A DNA stretch of 64,000 bases from Hoeflea sp. 108 (GCF_000372965.1 NZ_KB890024.1:4428304-4492303); one strand, 5' to 3'. Positions 24,243 through 33,697 are shown, counted from the first letter of the stretch. Numbers and translations are program-made. Notes: generated by a model not told the origin, from the sequence alone.

Positions 24243-24368
24243 ATGAAGATCAAGAATTCGCTCAAGGCGCTCAAGGGCCGTCACCGTGACTGCCAGCTGG
24301 TCCGCCGCAAGGGCCGCATCTACATCATCAACAAGACCGCTCCGCGCTACAAGGCCCGCCAGGGCTGA
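24243..24368 (+). CDS. rpmJ: 50S ribosomal protein L36 (C-minus type)
   Basis: A 41-residue protein starting MKIKNSLKALKGRH and ending PRYKARQG, the L36 of alphaproteobacteria. Of the C-x2-C...C...H zinc ligands only one Cys remains, so it is the zinc-independent form. It binds 23S rRNA in the large subunit. Its stop overlaps an ATG of the next frame, but the signal peptide of the next protein begins 80 bases later. Confidence 0.95.
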   Translation: MKIKNSLKALKGRHRDCQLVRRKGRIYIINKTAPRYKARQG

Positions 24369-24448
24369 TGTCAGCCCGGCCGCCTGCGGCCGGAGCATCA
24401 CGGCAAATTCAATTTGACGTTCCCGTGCGGGAGTTTAGACTCTCCCGC

Positions 24449-25030
24449 ATGCGGAGCGTTTTTGCCATTTTAGCACTTGCCTTGATGGCAAACGCCTTGC
24501 CGGCTTCGGCGCACGCCCAGACGGCAGACAAACAGGTCGAGGCCAAGACCGAAAACCGGCTCGACAAGCTGTTTGCGGACCTGAAGCGCGAACGCAACGA
24601 AAAAGCTGCCGAACGCATCGCCGGCCAGATTTGGGGCGAGTGGAACAGCTCGGGCAGCGCCTCCATCGATCTGATGATGCTTTGGTCGCAGCAGGCCATC
24701 GACGCCAAGAAATATGATGTCGCGCTCGATTTCCTCGACCAGGTGACGACGCTGCAGCCCAAATATGCCGAAGGCTGGAACCGGCGGGCGACGGTCCATT
24801 TCCTGATGCAGAATTACCGCAAGTCGGTGGTCGACATCGAGCGCACGCTGCTGCTGGAGCCGCGCCATTTCGGCGCCCTCTCCGGCATGGCTCAGATCAT
24901 GGCGACGACAGGCCACAAGGACATGGCGCTCAAGGCCTGGCAACGCGTGCTCGAAATCTATCCGATGATGCGCAACGCCCAGAGCGAGGTGTCGCGCCTG
25001 TCCGAAGAACTGGCCGGCGAAAGCATCTAG
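24449..25030 (+). CDS. exported TPR-repeat protein
   Basis: A 193-residue periplasmic protein with a signal peptide (about 1-24, ending AHAQ) and at least three tetratricopeptide-type helix pairs between about 70 and 185 (AIDAKKYDVALDFLDQVTTL and following). TPR arrays bind partner proteins. It is conserved behind rpmJ in rhizobia. ATG 24449 is chosen because it starts the signal peptide; an earlier in-frame ATG at 24368 would bury it. Confidence 0.85.
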   Translation: MRSVFAILALALMANALPASAHAQTADKQVEAKTENRLDKLFADLKRERNEKAAERIAGQIWGEWNSSGSASIDLMMLWSQQAIDAKKYDVALDFLDQVTTLQPKYAEGWNRRATVHFLMQNYRKSVVDIERTLLLEPRHFGALSGMAQIMATTGHKDMALKAWQRVLEIYPMMRNAQSEVSRLSEELAGESI

Positions 25031-25035
25031 AGAAG

Positions 25036-25160
25036 CGAGCAGGGAATAGGGCGTAGCGAATAGTTGGCATGACGCTGGTGCGGCGTGCGCCGATTTTTGG
25101 TTGCCATTCGCCACCCACTGCTCACTATTCGCTGTTCGCCACTCCCTTTCACCCAGCCCC
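25036..25160. repeat. microrepeat region with GCGAATAG/CACTATTCGC units, left copy
   Basis: The region contains AGGGCGTAGCGAATAG and its loose inverse CTCACTATTCGCTGTTCGCC, so it can fold on itself. The same heptamer family recurs at 26217-26310, on the other side of the hydrolase gene. Confidence 0.7.
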
Positions 25161-25167
25161 ATCCCGT

Positions 25168-26217
25168 ATGAACATCCTCACAGCGATTTTGGTCCTGCTC
25201 GTCGCGATCGTGCTTGGGCTTGCTGGCTTCACCCGCATCTCGGCCTGGCTGATCGAACGGCAGAACCCGCCTGTCGGCAGCTTTGCCGACATCGATGGCG
25301 CGCGGATACACTACGTGCACGTCCCTAGGCCCGCCGGCGCCGACCTGCCGCCACTCGTCTTCATCCATGGCGCCAGCGCCAATCTCAAGGACCAGATGCT
25401 GCCGCTCGGGCCGATGTTCGAGGACCGCGCCGAGATGCTGTTTTTCGACCGTCCCGGCCACGGCTGGTCCGGGCGCGGCAACGGCAACAACGAGACACAG
25501 GAAGGGCAGGCAGCAACCATCGCAGCACTGATGGATCGCCTCGGCATCAAGGACGCGATCATCGTCGGCCATTCGTTCGGCGGATCGATCGCGGCGACCT
25601 TTGCGCTGCAGCACCCGGACAAGACGCGCGGGCTATTGTTCCTGTCGGCCGCCACCCATCCCTGGCCGGGCGGCGCTACCTCCTGGTACTACAGCGTGGC
25701 GGCTACACCCATGCTGGGCAACCTGTTCACGGCAACGCTCTCGGACCCCGTCGGCCTCATGCGCATCGATGCGGCGACGACCTGTGTGTTTTCGCCCAAC
25801 AAGGTGCCGGACGGGTATGTCGACAACGCCCAGATCAAGCTGGTGCTGCGCCCCTCGGCCTTCCGCGCCAATGCCATAGATGTCGAGGGGCTATACCGCC
25901 ACGCGCTGAAGACGGCGCCGCGCTACCACGAGATCAAGGCGCCGACGGTGGTGATCTCGGGCGACGAAGACACCGTCGTCTATGAGGAAATCCACTCGGT
26001 GGGATTGGCCCGCGACATCCCCGGCGCCGAACTGGTGTGGGTCAAAAACCTCGGCCACAAACCCGACTGGGTGGCCCCGGACCTGGTGCTCGCCGCGGTC
26101 GAGAAACTGGCCGGCAAGAATGTCGACCTCAAACAGGCGGCAGCCGAGGTCGAGGCGCGGATCGCGGCTGACGTGCATGCCGCGGGATGCGTGAACGAGA
26201 AAGTGGGCGGGGAATGA
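25168..26217 (+). CDS. alpha/beta hydrolase, membrane-anchored
   Basis: A 349-residue alpha/beta-hydrolase with an N-terminal membrane anchor (about 3-22). The oxyanion region is FIHGASAN (65-72), the nucleophile elbow GHSFGG places Ser136, and the acid (Asp266 or nearby) and His297 (NLGHKPDW) complete the triad. A 45-residue Ala-rich C-terminus follows. The substrate is unknown; epoxide hydrolase-, esterase- or dehalogenase-type reactions are all possible. The gene is bracketed by related microrepeats. Confidence 0.88.
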   Translation: MNILTAILVLLVAIVLGLAGFTRISAWLIERQNPPVGSFADIDGARIHYVHVPRPAGADLPPLVFIHGASANLKDQMLPLGPMFEDRAEMLFFDRPGHGWSGRGNGNNETQEGQAATIAALMDRLGIKDAIIVGHSFGGSIAATFALQHPDKTRGLLFLSAATHPWPGGATSWYYSVAATPMLGNLFTATLSDPVGLMRIDAATTCVFSPNKVPDGYVDNAQIKLVLRPSAFRANAIDVEGLYRHALKTAPRYHEIKAPTVVISGDEDTVVYEEIHSVGLARDIPGAELVWVKNLGHKPDWVAPDLVLAAVEKLAGKNVDLKQAAAEVEARIAADVHAAGCVNEKVGGE

Positions 26218-26310
26218 ACAGTAAATAGGAGTAGCGAATAGTTGGGCGCACCTGCCTGACCGACAGGCACGCATTCTTCGCTACTCGCTACTCCCTATTC
26301 GCTCACCTGC
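26217..26310. repeat. microrepeat palindrome, right copy
   Basis: AATAGGAGTAGCGAATAG on the left is the inverse of CTACTCGCTACTCCCTATTCGC on the right, with GTGCGCCCAAC-type sequence between. It separates the convergent hydrolase and pyk genes and reaches the pyk stop. Confidence 0.75.
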
Positions 26311-27739
26311 TGCCTTTGCCTTCCGGCCCAACATACGCGATGCGCAGCATATTGGTCGATCCGGGCGTCCTGAGCGGCACGCCGGCGGTGATGATGAGGC
26401 GGTCGCCGGCAGCGGCGAAACCTTCGTTGAAGGCGACGTTGCAGGCGCGGTCGACCATGTCGTCGAGATCGACGGCATCGGGCGAGACGACGCAGTGCGT
26501 GCCCCACAACAGCGACAGGCGACGCGCGGTATCCAGGATCGGCGACAGGGCGATGATCGGCACCTGCGGGCGCTCGCGCGCGGCACGTAGGCCGGTGGTG
26601 CCCGAGGCGGTGTAGGTGACGATCGCCGACAGCTTCAGCGTCTCGGCGATTTCACGCGCCGCAAGCGAGATCGCGTCGGCGCCGGTAGCCTCCGGCTGCG
26701 AGCGCTGGGCGTTGATGATGCCAGGATAGGTCGGATCCTTTTCGACCTGCTGGGCGATACGGTTCATCGTCGCCACGGACTCGACCGGATACTGGCCGGC
26801 AGCGGATTCGGCCGACAGCATGATCGCGTCGGCACCCTCGAAGACAGCCGTTGCAACATCAGACACTTCGGCGCGGGTCGGCACTGGTGCTGTGATCATC
26901 GATTCCAGCATCTGGGTGGCGACAACCACCGGCTTGCCGGCGCGGCGGGCAGCACGCGTGATCTGCTTCTGGATGCCGGGAACCGACTCGATCGGCATTT
27001 CGACACCAAGATCGCCGCGGGCGACCATCAAGGCATCGGACAACTCGATGATCTCGGCGAGGCGTGCGACGGCCTGCGGCTTTTCGATCTTGGAGAGCAG
27101 CAGCGCGCGGCCCTGAGCGATCTTACGGGCTTCGGCCAGGTCTTCCGGGCGCTGGATGAAGGACAGCGCGACCCAGTCGACGCCGGTTTCCAGCACCGCG
27201 TCGAGGTCCTTGCGGTCCTTCTCGGTCAACGCGCCGACCGGCAGGTCGGTATCGGGCAGGCTGACGCCCTTCTTGTCGGAAATCTTGGTGCCGGCGACGA
27301 CCGTGCAGACGATCGACTTGCCGTCGGTCTTTGTTGCCTTGAGCTCGAGCTTGCCGTCGTCGATCAGCAGGCGGTGGCCTGCCTGGACCGACTTGAGGAT
27401 TTCGGGATGCGGCAGGTGCACGCGGCTGGAGGTGCCGAGGTCGGGATTGTCGTCAAGGGTGAAGGTCTGGCCGACGGTCAGCTCTTCCTTGCCGTTGGCG
27501 AACTTACCGACGCGGAGCTTGGGGCCCTGGAGGTCGGCGAGGATGCCGATCGGTCGACCCACGTCACCCTCGACCTTGCGGATGCGGGCGACGAGCGCGC
27601 GCATCGAATCGTGGTCGGTATGGCTCATATTGATGCGGAAGACGTCAGCCCCCGCTTCGAAGAGCTTTCGGATCATCGCTTCGTCGGACGAAGCGGGACC
27701 CAGGGTGGCGAGTATCTTGACCTTGCGGCTACGTCTCAT
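26303..27739 (-). CDS. pyk: pyruvate kinase
   Basis: A 478-residue pyruvate kinase. KILATLGPAS starts the barrel, INMSHTDHD and LLSKIEKPQAV carry active-site residues (the Lys in SKIEKPQ), MVARGDLGVEMP binds Mg and ATQMLESMI follows. It converts phosphoenolpyruvate and ADP to pyruvate and ATP. It overlaps the DUF1036 gene upstream by four bases, so the two form an operon, a conserved arrangement in rhizobia. Confidence 0.97.
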   Translation of the reverse strand: MRRSRKVKILATLGPASSDEAMIRKLFEAGADVFRINMSHTDHDSMRALVARIRKVEGDVGRPIGILADLQGPKLRVGKFANGKEELTVGQTFTLDDNPDLGTSSRVHLPHPEILKSVQAGHRLLIDDGKLELKATKTDGKSIVCTVVAGTKISDKKGVSLPDTDLPVGALTEKDRKDLDAVLETGVDWVALSFIQRPEDLAEARKIAQGRALLLSKIEKPQAVARLAEIIELSDALMVARGDLGVEMPIESVPGIQKQITRAARRAGKPVVVATQMLESMITAPVPTRAEVSDVATAVFEGADAIMLSAESAAGQYPVESVATMNRIAQQVEKDPTYPGIINAQRSQPEATGADAISLAAREIAETLKLSAIVTYTASGTTGLRAARERPQVPIIALSPILDTARRLSLLWGTHCVVSPDAVDLDDMVDRACNVAFNEGFAAAGDRLIITAGVPLRTPGSTNMLRIAYVGPEGKGSR

Positions 27740-28254
27740 TGACCATTCGTTCCCGAGGCGGCCGTCGGGCCGCCCGTTGCGGGCTCATCCGTGAGCTGGA
27801 CCATCCAGTTCGCCTGCTCGCCCGTATCGTATTCCTGGAAGCCGGCACGCTGGAAGCCACGCGCTACACAGTCGGTGACACCGGCAATCTTGAACTCTTT
27901 TTCGGCCACACACATGGTGATCGGCCCGTCCCAGCGGCCGCCACGCTCGGCATCTTCTGCATAGAGATAATAAAACCTCGATGACAGCGGGCCTTCGATC
28001 AGCGTCTTGCACGTCGAACCCTCGATGTGCCACCAACCCTCGGTGATCCATCCGGCCTTGGAGCGGTAGCCGATGCCGACGCCGACCAGGCTCTGGGTCG
28101 CATTGCAGACGCGGAAATCGGCGTGAGCAGGCGAAGCGGCAACGGTGGCAATCATCGGAACGGCAAGAAACAGGGAGAGCGTTGCGACGGTTGAGCGCAG
28201 GCGCGTTCCCCCGGCAAATCCCATCCCAAAGCCCCTCTTCGACATGTTCTGCAT
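27736..28254 (-). CDS. DUF1036 exported protein
   Basis: A 172-residue protein with a long signal sequence (about 18-45, ending SPAHA) and the DUF1036 domain (FRVCNATQSLVGVGIGYR, GWWHIEGSTCKTLIEGPL, YYLYAEDA). Conserved Cys residues suggest a disulphide-stabilised periplasmic fold. The start could be 28254 or 28245. The function is not known; it is translated with pyk through an ATGA overlap. Confidence 0.85.
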   Translation of the reverse strand: MQNMSKRGFGMGFAGGTRLRSTVATLSLFLAVPMIATVAASPAHADFRVCNATQSLVGVGIGYRSKAGWITEGWWHIEGSTCKTLIEGPLSSRFYYLYAEDAERGGRWDGPITMCVAEKEFKIAGVTDCVARGFQRAGFQEYDTGEQANWMVQLTDEPATGGPTAASGTNGQ

Positions 28255-28466
28255 TTTCCGGTGCCCCTTTTCGGCAATGTCTTGGCCCATGTCAACGCGC
28301 GGCCGAGCGCTTATCCAATCGATTTAATTGCGCACGGCCTGCATGATTTGCTGCCCCAACTGGCATATTCGAAAAAAGGTTGGCAAAACAACGGCGTTAG
28401 CACATATCCCCACCTCAGCGACGCTGGTTTTCGCCTGCCCGCCGGCCGAAGGACAAATTGCCGCCG

Positions 28467-29264
28467 ATGACGCGTACAGCACTTTTTGCCCCTTTCGACA
28501 TCGTCGACGGCGACCGCAGGCGGGGCATCGTCCTGCTTTGCGACCACGCCAGGCGCGACCTACCGCAGGAATATGGCGACCTCGGCCTGCCGCCTGAAGA
28601 GTTCGACCGCCACATTGCCTACGACATCGGCGCCGAACAGGTGACCCGCAAGCTGGCGGCACTTCTGGGGGTGCCCGCGGTGCTCGCCAACTTCTCGCGC
28701 CTGCTGATCGACCCCAATCGCGGCGAGGACGACCCGACGCTGATCCGCCAGCTCTATGACGGCTCAGTCATCCCGGGAAACTATCCCATGACCGGGACGG
28801 AGCGCGAGCGCCGGCTCGACAACTTCTACCGCCCCTATCACGACGCTGTCGGCGCCATGGTCGCCTCGGTGCACAAGGAATCGGCAAGCGCGCCCTTCAT
28901 CCTGTCGGTGCATTCCTTCACGCCGGTCATGCAAGGCCGCGCCCGGCCGTGGCACGCAGGTGTGCTCTGGGACATGGACCATCGCGCCGCCTGGCCGCTG
29001 ATCGAACTTCTGGCCGCCGATCCGGCGCTCGTCGTCGGCGACAACGAGCCCTATGACGGCGCCCTGCGCGGCGACACCATGTTCAAGCACTGCATCGTCA
29101 ACGGCTATGCCCATGCGCTGCTCGAAATCCGCCAGGACCTGATCGGCGACGAGGCCGGTACCACCGCCTGGGCCGAACGCCTCGCGCCCATCGTTGACGC
29201 CATCGACCGCCGCCCCGATATACATGAAGTCAGGCAATTCGGCTCGCGCACCGGGCCGCTGTGA
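28467..29264 (+). CDS. N-formylglutamate amidohydrolase family protein
   Basis: A 265-residue FGase-family hydrolase: VLLCDHARRDLPQEYGDLGL at the start, ANFSRLLIDPNRGEDDPT, and SVHSFTPVMQG with metal-binding His. Homologues cleave N-formylglutamate in histidine breakdown, but no hut genes are nearby, so another N-acyl amino acid may be the substrate. ATG 28467 and TTG 28458 are both possible. It is followed by a DUF1244 gene 11 bases later. Confidence 0.9.
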   Translation: MTRTALFAPFDIVDGDRRRGIVLLCDHARRDLPQEYGDLGLPPEEFDRHIAYDIGAEQVTRKLAALLGVPAVLANFSRLLIDPNRGEDDPTLIRQLYDGSVIPGNYPMTGTERERRLDNFYRPYHDAVGAMVASVHKESASAPFILSVHSFTPVMQGRARPWHAGVLWDMDHRAAWPLIELLAADPALVVGDNEPYDGALRGDTMFKHCIVNGYAHALLEIRQDLIGDEAGTTAWAERLAPIVDAIDRRPDIHEVRQFGSRTGPL

Positions 29265-29275
29265 AGGAGGATGAG

Positions 29276-29584
29276 ATGGCCGAACTCAGCGACGACCAGA
29301 AGCGCGATTTTGAGGCCGCCGCCTTCCGTCGGCTGCTCGAACACCTGCGCGAGCGCTCAGACGTGCAGAACATCGACATGATGAACCTCGCCGGTTTTTG
29401 CCGTAACTGCCTGTCCAACTGGTACCGCGACGCGGCTGGCGCGGGCGGCGTGGAACTTTCGAAGGAAGCCGCTCGCGAAATCGTCTATGGCATGCCTTTT
29501 GCCGAATGGCAGGCGAAGTACCAGCGCGACGCGACGGACGCCCAGAAGGCCGCCTTTGAAGTGAGCCGCCCCAAGGATCACTAG
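29276..29584 (+). CDS. DUF1244 family protein
   Basis: A 102-residue cytosolic protein with the family core NIDMMNLAGFCRNCLSNWYRDAA, including a C-x2-C pair. Structures of relatives are small helical bundles without known activity. AAGGAGG lies six bases before the ATG. Same operon as the amidohydrolase. Confidence 0.9.
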   Translation: MAELSDDQKRDFEAAAFRRLLEHLRERSDVQNIDMMNLAGFCRNCLSNWYRDAAGAGGVELSKEAAREIVYGMPFAEWQAKYQRDATDAQKAAFEVSRPKDH

Positions 29585-29592
29585 CCAGCCTG

Positions 29593-29640
29593 CATGTCGG
29601 CTTTGCGAAAACCTGCCCCGGTTTTCGGGCCGATGTGGCG
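29593..29640. repeat. GTTTTCGGGCCGAT-type palindromic repeat
   Basis: GCGAAAACCTGCCCCGGTTTTCG folds on itself and matches the units near 20325 and 20429. It is non-coding, between the DUF1244 gene and gapR. Confidence 0.7.
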
Positions 29641-29776
29641 GCCGATTTCTCGGCAGCGTGGCAGCTGCGCCGCATAGTCCCCTTGACCCCCCGTGCATCA
29701 TGAGGCATCGAAACCGCCGAAATCAGGTGGCGCACGACTCGCGCCTTTTTCCCATTCACAAGTTGCGGAGTGCCAC

Positions 29777-30037
29777 ATGGCCGACGAAATCACCGAGACC
29801 AGCCAGACCGTTGCCGCCGGACAGTTGCGCGCCATCATCGAGCGCATCGAGCGCCTCGAGGAAGAAAAGAAGACCATCTCCGACGACATCAAGGACGTTT
29901 ATGCCGAGGCCAAGGGCACTGGCTTCGACACCAAGGCAATCCGCACGCTGATCCGCCTGCGCAAGCAGGACCAGAACGAGCGCGCCGAAGAAGAGACGAT
30001 CCTCGACCTTTACAAGGCCGCCCTTGGCATGGCCTGA
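29777..30037 (+). CDS. gapR: nucleoid-associated protein GapR (DUF2312)
   Basis: An 86-residue coiled-coil protein matching Caulobacter GapR: GQLRAIIERIERLEEEKK, then DIKDVYAEAKGTGFDTKAIR and LRKQDQNERAEEE. GapR encircles overtwisted, AT-rich DNA ahead of polymerases and helps topoisomerases and chromosome replication. The ATG at 29777 starts MADEI. A strong terminator follows. Confidence 0.95.
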   Translation: MADEITETSQTVAAGQLRAIIERIERLEEEKKTISDDIKDVYAEAKGTGFDTKAIRTLIRLRKQDQNERAEEETILDLYKAALGMA

Positions 30038-30064
30038 GCCCACGAGCTCATTTCGGAATGCAGG

Positions 30065-30092
30065 AACGCCGGCAGCGATGCCGGCGTTTTTC
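30065..30092 (+). terminator. rho-independent terminator after gapR
   Basis: AACGCCGGC-AGCGAT-GCCGGCGTTTTT: an eight-pair stem with a U tract, 28 bases past the gapR stop. Confidence 0.9.
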
Positions 30093-30133
30093 GTCTGGGG
30101 CTGCCGGCGTGCCGGTCAGGCCCGCCCCGGCAG

Positions 30134-31033
30134 CTAGGTCGCGCTTCTGTAGCGCAGCGCCTCGACCAACAATGCGAAGGCCGGGGAAGCCTGGCGGCGG
30201 TTCGGATAATAGAGATGGTAGCCCTGCAGGGTGGGGCACCAGTCGGTCAGCACTTCGACAAGGCGGCCGTCGGCGAGATAGGGCTGGGCCAGGTCTTCCG
30301 CGACATAAGCGAGCCCGAAGCCGTCGACCGCGGCATCCAGCACCGGCAGGATGCTGTTGAAGGTGAGCTGTCCGTCGACCCGAACGTTCAGCTCGCGGCC
30401 ATCCTTCTCGAATTCCCATGCATAGATGCCGCCCGCCGTGGTCAGGCGCAGGTTGATGCATTTGTGGTTGGTCAGATCCTGCGGCATTTCCGGCGGCGAG
30501 CGACGTTCGAAATAGTCGGGAGAGCCGACCACCGCAAAGCGCCAGTCCGGCCCGATGCGCACCGCGATCATGTCCTTGCTCACGGATTCACCCAGCCGCA
30601 CGCCGGCATCGAAGCGCTGTTCGACGATGTTGGTGAAGCCGTAGTCGATGGCGATCTCGACCTTGATGTCAGGGTATTGGCGCAGGAAGGTCCGCAGCTT
30701 CGGTCGGAAGATGGTCTCGACCACATAGTCGGTGCATGTGATGCGGACAGTACCGGCCGGCCGATCGCGCAATTCGCTGAGCGCATCGATTTCCGCCTCG
30801 ATCTGGTCGAAATGCGGGCCGATCGCCTGCATCAGGCGTTCCCCGGCTTCGGTGGGCGAGACATTGCGCGTGGTCCGCGACAGAAGCCGGATGCCGAGGC
30901 GTTCTTCCAGGCCTCTCAATGTGTGGCTGAGCGCCGAAGGCGTCACGCCGAGCTTGCCTGCAGCCTTGGTGAAGCTCCGCTCGCGTGCAACCGCGAGGAA
31001 GGCGACCATGTCGTTGACGCTCTCTCTGGGCAT
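30134..31033 (-). CDS. LysR-family transcriptional regulator
   Basis: A 299-residue LTTR. The helix-turn-helix is AFLAVARERSFTKAAGKLGVTPSALSHTLRGLEE cut across residues 12-45, and the ligand domain of the PBP2 type follows (about 90-295). It belongs to the branch that controls aldo-keto reductase/SDR/cupin clusters. It is divergent from exactly such a cluster, with an LTTR box at 31063-31077 in between, and probably activates it. Confidence 0.93.
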   Translation of the reverse strand: MPRESVNDMVAFLAVARERSFTKAAGKLGVTPSALSHTLRGLEERLGIRLLSRTTRNVSPTEAGERLMQAIGPHFDQIEAEIDALSELRDRPAGTVRITCTDYVVETIFRPKLRTFLRQYPDIKVEIAIDYGFTNIVEQRFDAGVRLGESVSKDMIAVRIGPDWRFAVVGSPDYFERRSPPEMPQDLTNHKCINLRLTTAGGIYAWEFEKDGRELNVRVDGQLTFNSILPVLDAAVDGFGLAYVAEDLAQPYLADGRLVEVLTDWCPTLQGYHLYYPNRRQASPAFALLVEALRYRSAT

Positions 31034-31062
31034 TGCTGAATCCAGCTCACAACCACATGCAG

Positions 31063-31077
31063 ATTACTCCTACTAAT
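31063..31077. promoter_or_regulatory. LysR box ATTA-N7-TAAT
   Basis: A perfect 15-base dyad of the T-N11-A class, 30 bases from the LysR start and 78 from the cupin ATG. It is the expected recognition site of the divergent LysR regulator. Confidence 0.65.
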
Positions 31078-31154
31078 CCTGCAATCGGGTTCTGGCTAGA
31101 TTCCACTCATCGAAGCCGCCGCTGCCGGCGAGCTTGATGAAATGGAGATTTTCA

Positions 31155-31565
<411 letters not shown>

Positions 31566-31566
31566 C

Positions 31567-32556
31567 ATGCAGACGCGCAAACTGGGAAACAGCGGCCTCG
31601 AGGTCTCGGCAATCGGCCTCGGCTGCATGGGACTGAGCTACGGCTACGGTCCGGCGACCGACAGGCAGGCGGCGATCGACCTGATCCGTACAGCCTTCGA
31701 CAAGGGCGTCACCTTCTTCGACACCGCGGAAGCCTATGGCCCCTATGAGAACGAGAACTTGCTCGGCGAAGCGCTGGCGCCGATGCGCGACCAGGTGGTG
31801 ATCGCGACCAAGTTCGGCTTCGACTTCGGCCCCGACGGCGGCCAGAGCGGCATGAACAGCAAGCCTGCCCATATCAGGAGTGTGACCGAGGCTGCGCTGA
31901 AGCGGCTCAGGACCGACCGGATCGACCTGTTCTACCAGCACCGCGTCGACCCCGACGTGCCGATGGAAGACGTGGCAGGCACGGTTCGCGACCTGATCCG
32001 CGAAGGCAAAGTGAAGCATTTCGGGCTGTCAGAGGCCGGCGTGCAGTCGATCCGCCGCGCCCATGCCATCCAGCCGGTGGCGGCGCTGCAAAGCGAGTAT
32101 TCGCTGTGGTGGCGCGAACCGGAGCGGGAAATCCTGCCCGTGCTGGAAGAGCTCGGCATCGGCTTTGTTCCGTTCAGCCCGCTGGGCAAGGGTTTCCTGA
32201 CAGGAGCGATCGACCAGGCAACCGAGTTCGACAAGTCGGATTTCCGCAACGTCGTTCCCCGCTTTTCCGCCGAGAACCGGCAGGCCAACCAAGGCCTGGT
32301 CGATGCGCTGAGCAGGATTGCCGACGACAAGGGCGCAACCCGCGCCCAGATCGCCATCGCCTGGCTTCTGGCCCGCCGCCCGTGGATAGTGCCCATTCCG
32401 GGAACGACCAAGCTTCATCGTCTCGAAGAAAATATCGGTGCGGCCGCTGTCGACCTGTCGGCGAACGACCTCCACGAGATCGAACGCGCACTCGCCGAGA
32501 TCGAGGTCCATGGCGACCGCTATCCGGCACATCTGCAGGCGCGGGTGGGCAAATAG
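31567..32556 (+). CDS. aldo/keto reductase
   Basis: A 329-residue (beta/alpha)8 NADPH-dependent reductase. The catalytic tetrad is visible in FFDTAEAYGPYENE (Asp, Tyr), VIATKFGF (Lys) and FYQHRVD (His). It belongs to the AKR11/13-like class that reduces aldehydes and ketones. Second gene of the LysR-controlled cluster. Confidence 0.93.
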   Translation: MQTRKLGNSGLEVSAIGLGCMGLSYGYGPATDRQAAIDLIRTAFDKGVTFFDTAEAYGPYENENLLGEALAPMRDQVVIATKFGFDFGPDGGQSGMNSKPAHIRSVTEAALKRLRTDRIDLFYQHRVDPDVPMEDVAGTVRDLIREGKVKHFGLSEAGVQSIRRAHAIQPVAALQSEYSLWWREPEREILPVLEELGIGFVPFSPLGKGFLTGAIDQATEFDKSDFRNVVPRFSAENRQANQGLVDALSRIADDKGATRAQIAIAWLLARRPWIVPIPGTTKLHRLEENIGAAAVDLSANDLHEIERALAEIEVHGDRYPAHLQARVGK

Positions 32557-32672
32557 CGGATCGCATTTTCCCCCACCGGCAGCTGCCGACATCGTCCGAC
32601 ATTGCGGCCCTGGCGAGGCTCGGTCGCGCCCGTCTCGGTCCACTTCCCTGACCTCCCCCGAAAGGAACAATC

Positions 32673-33410
32673 ATGACCAAAGGTATCGAAAACAAGGTCG
32701 TCGTCATTACCGGCGCCAGCAGCGGCCTCGGCGAAGCCGCGGCACGGCTGTTGGCAGAGAACGGCGCCAAGCTGGTGTTGGGCGCCCGCCGCATAGACCG
32801 GCTGCAGGCGCTGGCGGCCGAACTGGGCCTCGGCGAACAGGCCGTGCTCAAGACCGACGTCACCGACCGCGCGCAGGTCCAGCGCCTCGTCGACCACGCG
32901 GTCGCAACGCATGGCCGCATCGACGTGCTGATCAACAATGCCGGCCTGATGCCGAGCTCCATGCTCGAGAACCTGCATGTCGACGAATGGGACCGGATGA
33001 TCGACGTCAACCTGAAGGGCGTGCTCTATGGCATCGCGGCTGCCCTGCCGCACATGAAGACCCAAAAGAGCGGCCACATCATCAATGTCGCCTCGGTGGC
33101 AGGCCACAAGGTCGGGCCGGGCAGCGTGGTCTATGCCGCGACCAAGCATGGCGTGCGGGTGATTTCCGAGGGTCTGCGCCAGGAGGTGAAGCCCTACAAC
33201 ATCCGCAGCACCATCATCTCGCCCGGCGCCGTCGAAACCGAACTGCCCGACACGATCACCGACAGCGTGGTCGCGGCAGGCATCCGCGAAGTCTACAAGC
33301 TGGCGATCCCGGCCAGTTCCTTCGCCCGGGCCGTGGCGTTCGCCATGAGCCAGCCGGAGGAGGTCGACATCAACGAGATCCTGTTTAGGCCGACGGCGCA
33401 GGCCTACTGA
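32673..33410 (+). CDS. SDR family oxidoreductase
   Basis: A 245-residue classical SDR. TGASSGLG at 13-20, NNAG at 88-91, catalytic Ser near 141, Tyr154 and Lys158 (YAATK). An Arg after strand 2 (GARRIDRL) favours NADPH, like the YdfG-type serine dehydrogenases. AAAGGAACA precedes the ATG. It ends the LysR-linked cluster 117 bases after the aldo-keto reductase, so it may have its own promoter or be co-transcribed. Confidence 0.92.
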   Translation: MTKGIENKVVVITGASSGLGEAAARLLAENGAKLVLGARRIDRLQALAAELGLGEQAVLKTDVTDRAQVQRLVDHAVATHGRIDVLINNAGLMPSSMLENLHVDEWDRMIDVNLKGVLYGIAAALPHMKTQKSGHIINVASVAGHKVGPGSVVYAATKHGVRVISEGLRQEVKPYNIRSTIISPGAVETELPDTITDSVVAAGIREVYKLAIPASSFARAVAFAMSQPEEVDINEILFRPTAQAY

Positions 33411-33697
33411 GGCACCTGACGCCTTCCAGGAGCCGGAAACGATGCGGCGCGCAGCCATGCGCGCCGTTGTCGCATGCAAGCCTTGAGTTTCCCGAGCTCT
33501 TCGACTAAAAGCACGCCACCAGGCCGGGCCCCTCTGGCAGTCACCATGGCTGCGATGTCGGACTGGGAACCAATCCGGCGGCCTGGCTTTGACATCACCG
33601 ATTTATTGCAGCGCTTGAACTGTATTCCCGCTCCTGTGAGCGCGACCGATCATGCCTGCGAGCCATGCCGCCCCCAGCTGAACGCAAAGGGTGCCGT

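Noticed and set aside
33440..33697. Possible yybP-ykoY manganese riboswitch before the first TerC gene
   Set aside because: TerC genes often follow this riboswitch, but I could not identify its conserved loops in this region. Only a GCGCGC-type hairpin near 33445 was seen.
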